Shown here: positions 55,063 through 64,000 of the stretch, piece after piece
How positions within the stretch are numbered: position 1 is the stretch's first letter
Layout: the number at the start of each line of letters is the position of its first letter
Source: Lamellibrachia satsuma
Lineage: Eukaryota > Annelida > Polychaeta > Sabellida > Siboglinidae
Length of the DNA stretch: 64,000 bases
Direction of reading: 5' to 3'
NCBI GenBank assembly: GCA_033239005.1
Contig: BSQZ01000068.1
Span: 2,636,001-2,700,000, forward strand
The notes under the pieces: generated by a model
What the model was told of the DNA's origin: nothing
The model's input: the letters and a program-made list of their open reading frames with translations, nothing else
Databases searched by the model: none
Position numbers and translations under genes: made by a program

Positions 55063-55141
55063 CAAAGAGGGGGAGGAGGAGGGGAGGGAAAGAGGGAGGG
55101 AGGGGGAGGGAGGGAGGGAGGGAGGGAGGGAGGGAGAGGAC
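55063..55141 (+). repeat. G-rich (GGGA)n tract
   Basis: Many runs of three to five G separated by one or two A on the plus strand. The sequence is able to form G-quadruplexes. Confidence 0.9.
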
Positions 55142-55145
55142 GCGG

Positions 55146-55228
55146 GCATTGCGTTGTAAAACTTGTATGCGGTGTTGGCTGTTACAGGGCAACAGCCAAC
55201 ACCGCATACGAGTTTTACACTGCAATGC
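55146..55228. repeat. 38-bp-arm hairpin
   Basis: Left arm 55146-55183 and right arm 55191-55228 are reverse complements except for three positions, with a 7-bp loop. It contains ATGCGGTGTTGGCTGTT and its complement. Confidence 0.95.
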
Positions 55229-55243
55229 CTGCATGTCCGCTCA

Positions 55244-55295
55244 CTGGTGTGGTGTGGTGTGGTGTGGAGTGGTGTGGAGTGGTGTGGTGTGGTGC
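55244..55295. repeat. (GTGTG)n pentamer tract
   Basis: About ten GGTGT/GGAGT units. Confidence 0.9.
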
Positions 55296-55322
55296 ATAAA
55301 AATTTTACAACACAACGTGTGC

Positions 55323-55870
<548 letters not shown>

Positions 55871-55872
55871 AG

Positions 55873-55987
55873 GGGAAGGTGGGACATGTCCGCACGCCGA
55901 GGTATGTCCGCACACCGAGGCATGTCCGCACGCCGAGACATGTCCGCACGCCGAGACATGTCCGCACGCCGAGGCATGTCCGCACAC
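55873..55987. repeat. 18-bp tandem repeat (CATGTCCGCACGCCGAGG)n
   Basis: Five or six units that stay in frame. They are preceded by TAGGGGAAGGTGGGACATGT, similar in style to the ends of the TA-flanked element at 13676-14518. Confidence 0.9.
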
Positions 55988-56039
55988 CTCATTATTAGCC
56001 AAACCGCGTAGTAGTTGGTTTCAAAACTGTGTTCTGTGG

Positions 56040-56160
56040 TAGCATCTAACTCACATATCTAACTCATAATCTAATTCGTACATCTAACTCGTACATTTAA
56101 CTCACAAATCTAACTCACACATCTAACTCACACATCTAACTCATACATTGACCATTTGAA
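56040..56160. repeat. 12/13-bp tandem repeat (CACATCTAACTCA)n
   Basis: About eight variable units. Confidence 0.85.
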
Positions 56161-58164
56161 CCCACGAATTGAACTCCTTTGCGTCAGAGAAATTATAACA
56201 AATTATAAACTAAAATGTTTTCTTTGCAGATTCTCATGTAATGTTATGCATATATCGATATCCAACTCACAGTCTCAATGATATATGAATATAGGTGTGT
56301 TCATGCATTTTTTTAATGTGTGTCATTAATATTGTTGTTGCACAAATAAACTACCGAAAAGAATCTACGGGGTACTCAAGACATTGCCAGTAGGCCTATA
56401 AAATACTGAGCATCCCTAGGCACACGTTAGACTTCTGTCAAAATAATTAATCCACTAACATATTCGATTCACAGATCAATGGGACCTCTCAATGTCTACC
56501 CTTTATCACAAAAACGCATTTTGAGATGTCAAAATACATACCCTTAATTTACCAATAATTTTAGTTTGATACCGTAAATGCGTTGCGTGCGTTAACGTGT
56601 GTTGTACACAGAAAACCTACCAACAAAACGTGGAATTAGTCTCAAGGATGGTTGACTGGACATGTATTGAGTTGCCCTCCTCCCAACAACATGGTGGCAG
56701 GTTGGTCGAAAAATAGGTGGGATGTGTTATCGACAGTAAACTTCTAACATGATAGTTTATGTGGGTGAAGTGTTCATGTATGTCGAAGTGTATACTTACA
56801 ATATTGTTTTTATTCTGTGTCCTTTTGGTTTTTACTTTGTCCCATGATTTTCCATGTGCGCTGTAGTTGAGGCAGACCAATATCACGCATCCACTTCACA
56901 ACATTTAGGCCAAAGGTTATGTTTGTATTATTTATAGTGGCGCATTTTACCACCAAATAATACTTGTGGATATACCTAGCAAGCCATGGGATGTTCTGCA
57001 GCCTGCAATTTACCATTCATACTTGTGCGGATTTGCCCCAGTACCCGGGGGCATATTTAAGTTTAAAAGAAGTTTAGAAAGCCACCGGGCTCTAACTTAC
57101 ATGTAAGCGGCCCGGCGATTAGAACGACGAGAGGACCTCTGGTCGTGTGTACGGCACCGATAGCAATCGTTGCGACGGCGTGATTAATTAATTACGCATT
57201 TGACTAGTGGCGTATTTAGGATATTGGGGGGGGTTGTGTGTCAAGCTTTAGGCACTCATTAGTTTGCCATGTTAGGAGGGGAGGAGCTTTAGTCACCCAT
57301 TTTGCCATGCTACCAGTGACGCAACAGGTTATTCACGGAATAATTCATATCCCAAAGCCAGAGGGGCATGGCGCAATCCCCTAAATTAGCCACTGCATTT
57401 GTCCTATACAAAACATGCTGAACACTCGTTTTAATGTTCTCGCATGTGAAGGGCGAGTGTATATCTAATTTTTTGAGAGTGTTCAAATTACAGTTTCATA
57501 CATTAAACTTTTAACATATAATAATTTAAGCGAACTTGCGTATATTTCATACAGAAACTGTAGCATGGTGATTACATTATTTGGTATGTAATTTGTGAAA
57601 CGCATGCATCTCTTATGCACATGTACGCCATGCATAGGAAAGGTCACCGAAGGTGACATCAGATGTCATATGATGTGACCTAGATCAGTATGAGTGACTG
57701 GGTCAACTGTGCATACTTATGGCGTACGTGTACATGTCACGTTCTCTGTGACAGAGAGGGTCCATCTCACAAATACATGGCATATACAGGGTAATGTATA
57801 TAACACGATTTGAACGTGCGAGAAAGTGCTACCCCTCCTTCTAGCCATGGGACTCAAATATAGGAATTTCTCACCCCACCATAGGAATCAACGTTAAAAT
57901 GGCTGTGTAAAAAAAAATTAAGAGACTAGATAATGAAAAATTAATAATTTTAACATCGGAATGTACCTAAGATGAACCAGATCGTCCACAGAACAAACAT
58001 ACGATATATACCGAAAGGATCCTTTCCCGCATATGATTTCCTTGCCACACTCTACCCTATTTGTTGGATTCAGCACGCTAGCTAGCGTGAGTAATTAGAC
58101 GGTCAACAACACGAAGCATCAAATAAACTACCTAAAAAAAACATTGTAAGGCCTACATTAAAAC
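56161..58164. other. Intergenic sequence without assigned genes
   Basis: Two overlapping minus-strand frames (57016-56617, 89 and 68 codons) look protein-like (VKWMRDIGLPQLQRTWKIMG) but match nothing I know. The rest is non-coding in appearance. Confidence 0.35.
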
Positions 58165-58575
58165 TACTTCCTCAACTGATTTAGCCTATCGCAAATCTGG
58201 TTCTTTAGTGTCCAAATATGTAGTGTGTGAATAGTTTATGTAAGTCGATCCGCAGTCGATTTAATTAAAAATGCCTATTTTTTTCAAATCATCGAAAGAA
58301 TTGACTTTAGTCGTTAGATCTGGTAAGGATCAAAATAGTGGATATCCAAAATGGTAAACACTGTGTGGGTCAATGCTGATCATGGACGTGACCTCCATCC
58401 TCTCGCCGAGCACATGACAAACTTACAAAATTTCACCAAGGAACAAAATCGTGATTTTTCAGCATTTCGATTTTCACTTCAGTAAATGCTTGAACATGCA
58501 TTAACTAATTTAATAGCTTGTCTGGTGATTTCATAAAAAAAACTACATACAAAAGTTGCACAAACGAGCTACCTC
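58165..58575 (-). repeat. Dispersed 0.4-kb repeat, copy 2
   Basis: Inverted, diverged copy of 20335-20752. The two copies bracket ANKMY2. Confidence 0.75.
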
Positions 58576-59034
58576 GACGAAACGGACGAAAACAGACACC
58601 AATAAATGTTGTTCAGACCAACCTAACCTTATTATTTGGGAACTGTATTTGTTTCAAGCACCACATATTGCAGAGAACATATTTTGAGACGGTCATGTAA
58701 GTGCTTCGTCCGAAATTTGAAAGCCACTCGACTGTACCTTGTACTGTACAAGCACGACGATACGTAGGGCGTATCATCAATCTGCACACCTGTCGTCTCA
58801 TGGAAAGGTGCGCCTATTTGAAGGTACGTTTTTTTATTTATTGACTGTACTAAGTAAGCAAGCAAGTTTATTTCTTCATATCATGATGTACAATATAAGT
58901 CAAACAAAAGCAAACAAAATGAGGTGGCTACCAGAGAAGTAATATAGTATATAACTATTTGGAATCAAGTTGTGAGGGAAGCAAGGGTTTAGGCGGAGTC
59001 GTCATTTACACGTCTGTGTTTCAAGTTATAAAGG
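58576..59034. other. No recognisable gene
   Basis: Short frames on both strands, none with recognisable features. Confidence 0.4.
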
Positions 59035-59330
59035 TAAAGGTAAGTTCTTATATAGCGTGGTATCCAATTCGTAGGCTCAAAACACGTTACAGTTCACCCC
59101 CTGGCAGACCTGTTCATTCCAAGGCCATCTGAACTTCTCTGGGATTCAGCATTCAGCCACGCTGCACTTGCGCGAAGACTATTCGTTCACATTTCCACCA
59201 CTGTCTGTATTGCCATGAATTCGTTTATACAACTGAGTGAACTGTGGCAACGTGGGGTGATCAAACTTGCTAAAGGTTCGAAGCGACAGCAGTGGGATTT
59301 GAAACCGGGTTCTCTCGTTGCAGTCATGGC
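59035..59330 (-). mobile_element. SINE copy 2
   Basis: Reverse-complement match to 44402-44795, without the internal 35-bp duplication. On the minus strand it has GGTTTCAAATCCCACTGC (B-box-like), then CACCCCACGTTGCCACAGTT, then AATGAACAGGTCTGCCAGGG, and a tail of ACCTTTACCTTT. A partial third copy lies at 61585-61690. Confidence 0.7.
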
Positions 59331-60400
59331 TCATGCCGCCTCAAATTGGTCATATCCAGATTGTATGGCGTTCTTTTTTCAGCCGGTCGCAATGCTTGTT
59401 GTCCTCGTCATCCTGCAACTATTGTTTGTTGCCCAATTTCCGTTTCTCGTCAACGGAAGACCCTACTACACTGGTGAGTGTGACCCTCTACTTCAGTGGT
59501 TATATCCTTTCTACATTTAACGTTAAAACCTCACTGTCAAAGAGGGGACCTAACCCAGCAAACGTAGCTACTTGCACTGATATCACGCAGTTTAAAGGAC
59601 ACGCACTCTAATTACCTGTTTAATAGCATTAACAGTAGGGTAGACCACGTTATTGTTCTTAAAATCGATATTAACCCTTTCCGTCCTTTTCACACTTAGC
59701 AGGCAGATGTGTGTGAATTTCATAAGTTATAATCGTGGTTATTTAACAACAACACGTGGGCTTTAACTCGACAGTTTGCATAGCTAAACGTTTCGCTATG
59801 ACAAAACTATGACCGATTAATCTATCGACACATACTGCGACTACAGTTAAGCAAAATACCTTCAAGTCAGTAGTCAAAATTAATATCCTATTCCACATAA
59901 TTCAACATAAGACGATTACAATGTCTTGCCTTATAACGTTGTATGAACGTCACACATAAAGAAAGCCATTTGATCGTGTTACAATGTGACTTTCGACTGT
60001 TGCAACTGTACTTGTTGATCCTGTAGCGACTTGCAACGGCACGCTGTTCGACGAGACTAGACACATGTGTTGCGACGGCGTGTTGCGATTTACGCGTATA
60101 CTCAACTCTCACCGCGCCTGTTGCGGCACGGAATCTTACAGGTGTGTAAGATCGTCTTGAAATGACAGGATAGTCCATTGTTAGTTGATTTGTGTCGTAA
60201 ACTTATGACAAAATAAGTTGGGTGTGGTAAGGAGTCGTGGTGTATTACTGAACTGGGAAGTGAGTTGAAGTTAGGTGAGGAAGCAGAATGTGCAGATTAG
60301 TGAGAATAGGTGCAGAGTGGGCATGGTTCACAGGAGATAAGAAAGCCAGTGAATAGGCAGCACAGAGGATTAACTCTGAGGTAGTGACACCCGACAGTGG
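59331..60400. other. No recognisable gene
   Basis: A 101-codon plus frame at 59215-59520 begins in SINE sequence and is probably fortuitous despite one hydrophobic run. Nothing else is supported. Confidence 0.4.
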
Positions 60401-60401
60401 C

Positions 60402-60404
<3 letters not shown>

Positions 60405-60460
<56 letters not shown>

Positions 60461-60461
60461 A
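60405..60461. repeat. (TAG)n microsatellite
   Basis: About nineteen trinucleotide units next to a LINE fragment. Confidence 0.95.
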
Positions 60462-60534
60462 TAGTAAAAGTTGTATTTCACGATGGTGACCATGTCACAT
60501 GCATTAATCGTTTCATCTGATTGTAAAGGTACAT

Positions 60535-60870
60535 TCAGCTACACAGCTTAGAACATAACTTTGTCACGTGTACAGTCCAACTAAGGTTGCTGTCAACATG
60601 TAATCCAAGCAGCTTGTGCGTCTTAACTGGTGTCACGACACAGTTGTTGCCGCGTACACAGAAATTCGCATTTGCACATCGAAGTTTTTGTCTGGTGTCT
60701 AGTAGCAAGCATTTGGTCTTATCTGCTTTCAAAACCATGCAGTTAGCATATATCCAATCGTATAATGGTTTTGAGTTTGTTGTAAATGACCGGTTTATAT
60801 TTGCAACACATTTGCCGGTTGTGTACAGCGTCGAATCATCGGCCTACATATCAAAGCGCACGAGGCCAAC
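60535..60870 (-). pseudogene. LINE RT fragment (YADD and thumb)
   Basis: Minus-strand translation: an ADDSTLYTTGK catalytic-box remnant, then MVLKADKTKCLLLDTRQKL and VKTHKLLGLHVDSNLSWTVH, the RT thumb region of Jockey/CR1-type LINEs. It is cut off on both sides. Confidence 0.8.
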
Positions 60871-61276
60871 CTCCCAACCAGTTTACCTAGCCACGCAGTA
60901 CATGTATTAAAATGATTAATTTGTACAATTACCACAATGTATTTACAATCGATACAACGCGAATCCCACAATTACAAAAAATAACGTATGACTTATTTTT
61001 GCCCGCTTGAATAAATGTCACATATTATAACATTATATAGTTGACATGTAAATAACTATTTCACATTTTGGATTAGTAAAAGTACTTATGATGTGGAACT
61101 GGTTAAAGATGTTCAAATTGCTATTATAATATGGCATCATGCTGCATTGGTTTGTTGGAAGATACCGACACTAATAATTCTGCCGAAACATAATTGCTCT
61201 GGGGATGCGCTATGCCCCACACTACTCTAAATACTTACAGAGTACTGATTGCATGTATTAATTACTGATATTATTT
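60871..61276. other. No recognisable gene
   Basis: AT-rich sequence without coding support. Confidence 0.4.
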
Positions 61277-62255
61277 AACAAGATTGAACAAGATCGCGAT
61301 CCCAGACAAAGGCCCAGATGGCAAGTGGACAAGGAAGCCATTGGCTTATCGAGATATATTTGTCAACTTTGTTTTTAAACATATTCATACTGCTAGCATT
61401 TACACAATCTGTACATACTTTGTTTCATTCATTTATTGTCCTCTGTGAAAACGAGTACGTCCTAATATCCAACACACACTGATCATCTACTAATGTTACC
61501 TCACGTCCTCTAGTTTTTATCTTTCTTGAATGGGAAAAATATTTCGATCAATATTTTCGTACACATTCAATATCTTAAAAAATTCAATGTTATTAAAAGT
61601 GCTTTATACGTTACACCCAAGCAGACTTGTTCATTCCAATGCAATTTCGACTTCTCTGGGAAGCATTCAGCCACGTTGCAATTACTGTCTCTAGGGTTGT
61701 TAAACCACACTTTTTAGGCGTTCTTCATAACTAAGGTCTCTCAGTTCTGGAATAATTTAATTGCTCTCCTCCGTATTCGTTCAACGTATCTATGTTTTTC
61801 TTATGATATGGCATCCAAGTTTGTATTCAGTTTTCTAAATGAGGCCTAACTATTGCTTAATCCAGGGGTATAATATCTTATATAATATCTTTTCCGTATA
61901 TTTTTTTTCATATTCATCAACCCAACAATTTGATTACCATTTGAAGCTACAATACCACACTGTCCTGAAACATTCACATCAGTACTTATTGTTACTCCTA
62001 AGTGCGTTTCTGTTACGGTAGTACCTAGAAAACGGTCTCCCATTTTATAATTTACATCCAACTTCCCGTGTGCTGTGTGTAGGCATTTACATTTTCCAAA
62101 ATTGAATAACATCTACCGTTCTTCAGACCATTTAACGAATGTGTCTAGATAGTTTTGTAAATGTTGTTTATCACCATTATTTGTAACCATTCTAAACACG
62201 TTTGTGTCACCTGCAAATTTCAGTACGTTGCTTGTTGTATTATCGTCCAAGTCAT
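61277..62255 (-). pseudogene. LINE RT 3' part, second copy of the intron 3 family
   Basis: Minus strand: NDLDDNTTSNVLKFAGDTNV (catalytic FADD read as FAGD) and QNYLDTFVKWSEER at 62255-62113, then LFNFGKCKCLHTAHGKLDVN and LGVTISTDVNVSGQ (62112-61846), and the downstream C-terminal region to 61277. It is homologous to 45375-46260 and interrupted by a partial SINE (61585-61690) and stops. Confidence 0.85.

Positions 62256-62257
<2 letters not shown>

Positions 62258-62337
<80 letters not shown>
62258..62337. repeat. (TA)n microsatellite inside the LINE
   Basis: About 40 TA units directly upstream (minus-strand sense) of the RT catalytic box codons. The LINE sequence that should precede is absent or displaced. 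Confidence 0.95.
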
Positions 62338-62339
<2 letters not shown>

Positions 62340-62587
62340 TGACGTCGCTTGTCAATTAAAGGGTCATAGCAAACACAACACATTTCCCCCTCCTCCCTAA
62401 GGGATTAGCCTTCCAGTTATGGGGTTTCGCATAAGCAGTATATAATTAGAAACTGTCTAGCCAGTGTCATTGTCAGTTCAACAGCGAATTAATGTCTACG
62501 AATGTGTTCTTTTAATATTGCGATTAAAGTTTCAACTGAAGAGTACTTTTAAAGTCATTGATAATTGAAGTGTCAACTCATGATCAC

Positions 62588-63281
62588 TTAAGATGTCTTC
62601 GAGATATTTAGGTAGGCGCCTGTTTCGTCTGGGTCGTTGACGCAGGTAAGGCGGCCAAGTTGTCGAGCAGGTAGACCTTCAACGTTGACATCATGTGAGG
62701 TTTCTTCCGCTAGCAGATGTTTGTCGGTGTAAGCTTTGGTTCGTTCCTGGTTACGTCTGATCCATTCAGCTAGCAGTGTAATGTTCGGTGTACGTGTCTG
62801 AGGCGGTTTCAGACATTCCAACGGGAACCGTAGCTTTCGACCAGTCATCAACTCTGCTGGGATACGCTGTGTCAGCGCGTGTGGTGTCGATCGGTACGTT
62901 TGCAGTATCGTTCGTACTGCGTCCGTGAACGTTTTCCCCTCCTTGAGTTGCGCACCAAGACTCTCTTTGATGACACGATTCAGCCTCTCCACTCCTCCGT
63001 TGCACTGAGGGTTATACAATGCGCTGCACGGGTGTTCAATGCCGAGTTTCTGCAGGAACATTTCAAATTTGTATGACTCGAATTGTGGTCCGTTGTCGCT
63101 TTGCAGAACTTCGGGTATTCCCCATCGAGAAAACAGTTCTTTCAGGATCTGAATGATGGCGGAAGTGGTGCAGCCTGTACCTCACCGAATATGTCGACCT
63201 GAATGTGTTGCCATGGTTTCTCAGGCCAAGGTATGGGTTAAAGTGGTGGTTGTGTTGGCTTCATAGATTTTTCACACACTG
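62588..63281 (-). pseudogene. pol: Gypsy-D integrase catalytic and C-terminal region
   Basis: The minus-strand open frame 63061-62588 encodes integrase from YNPQCNGGVERLNRVIKESL (catalytic Glu in the GGVERxN motif) through ILQTYRSTPHALTQRIPAEL and MTGRKLRFPLE to a C-terminal tail. Upstream, 63062-63281 carries the core (WQHIQVDIFGE, first Asp) in other frames with stops, so the copy is broken. Confidence 0.85.
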
Positions 63282-64000
63282 CTAACCTTCACAGTCTCTG
63301 AGGAAAGTTTCAATGTGGCGATCAATTGCAGGCCACCATACGTTATTGCGACGTCGCTGCTTAGTTCGTACGATCCCTGAATGACCCTCGTGGGCCATGT
63401 GCAGTACCTGCTGTTGGAGTGACGTAGGGATGACAGCACGAATGCCACGCGACACACAAACGTCACCGAACACAGAAAGTTCGTCTCTCAGCCGGAAATA
63501 AGTTTCCAATCCAGCAGGTGGGTGCCGGGGCCAACCATTCTGGATGAAGTGACGGACTTGCATCAATGTGACATCAGTGGAAGAAGCAGCCTTGAACTCG
63601 AATGGTGTGACGAGGTTGTCCAACTCGACGTCCATTACACAGTCATCAATCATCGACTTACACGGTTCATCATTGACCAGTCTGCTTAGCATATCTGCTA
63701 CCTGGTTCTTGGAACCTGCAGTGTACTGAATGTCAAAGTCATACTGATGAAGGTGATCATACTATCGGTAAATTCGTAATGGCCTGTGCCCAGAGCCGGA
63801 CGTCGCTAACAGAGTGGTGAGAGCCTGGTTATCAGTCCTTAATGTGAACTTTCTACCGAAGAGAAACACATGCCAATGCTCGCATGCAAAGTACACGCCA
63901 ATGCTTCACGTTCGCCTGTCGAGTTCTTCCTTTCAGTTGCTGACAGCGTCTTCGAAGCATATGCGACTGGACGTTCTTTGCCACCGGACAATTGCGATAA
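63282..64000 (-). pseudogene. pol: Gypsy-D RNase H and integrase zinc domain (runs off window)
   Basis: Minus-strand 63692-63282 encodes the integrase HHCC region (HMAHEGHSGIVRTKQRRRNN, VWWPAIDRH), preceded by YDFDIQYTAGSKNQVADMLS. At the window edge the RNase H segment GGKERPVAYASKTLSATERK is seen. It is Ty3/gypsy by order. The Gypsy-C integrase has a similar HEGHLG-type motif but is a different family. Confidence 0.8.

Noticed and set aside
59215..59520. 101-codon ORF with a hydrophobic segment
   Set aside because: Its first third is antisense SINE sequence. No start context or homology supports a gene.

Overview
This is a eukaryotic, almost certainly metazoan, nuclear genome window. It has no bacterial gene organisation. 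The only host gene I can reconstruct has twelve exons with GT-AG introns, and the rest is dense in transposons, minisatellites and long (TA)n, (GA)n and (TGCG)n tracts. Repeat content and gene divergence suggest a marine invertebrate (mollusc, other lophotrochozoan or cephalochordate type). I cannot name the species.

Left third (1-20.7 kb), transposon graveyard. The left edge is the 5' end of a minus-strand Ty3/gypsy-type LTR retrotransposon ('element B'): intact gag, start of a protease, primer-binding site and a 1.48-kb LTR. Next comes a nested stack. A plus-strand non-LTR RT gene (about 2960-9655) is split by a second, decayed gypsy element ('Gypsy-A', minus strand, 3649-9463). Gypsy-A is itself interrupted by a plus-oriented solo LTR of element B (3937-5418) and carries a perfect 174-bp copy of the host LINE inside its pol. 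Then follow a LINE ORF1-like fragment, a third gypsy integrase fragment with its 3' LTR ('Gypsy-C'), a tRNA-type SINE, a TA-flanked terminal-inverted-repeat element, an L2/CR1-like LINE, and one LINE inserted into another.

Middle (22.0-52.8 kb), one host gene on the minus strand. It encodes a 477-residue orthologue of ANKMY2: three ankyrin repeats, a conserved middle region, an eight-ligand MYND zinc finger split over two exons, and a charged coiled-coil tail. All twelve exons join in frame. Its introns hold a two-gene PIF/Harbinger transposon, a dead piggyBac element, a hAT-type element with a perfect 8-bp target duplication, a LINE, a SINE, several long inverted repeats and three minisatellites.

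The most unusual signal is that three of the eleven introns (6, 8 and 9) end in a minisatellite abutting the 3' splice site. In two of them (introns 6 and 8) the repeat unit contains the splice acceptor and the first bases of the exon, so the exon border exists in about 16 or 36 tandem copies.

Right part (52.8-64 kb). The promoter side of ANKMY2 is followed by a (GA)n tract in the loop of a long inverted repeat, G-rich and (TA)n tracts, further LINE and SINE copies, and at the edge the integrase region of a fourth gypsy element ('Gypsy-D'). A 0.4-kb dispersed repeat lies in opposite orientation on the two sides of ANKMY2.
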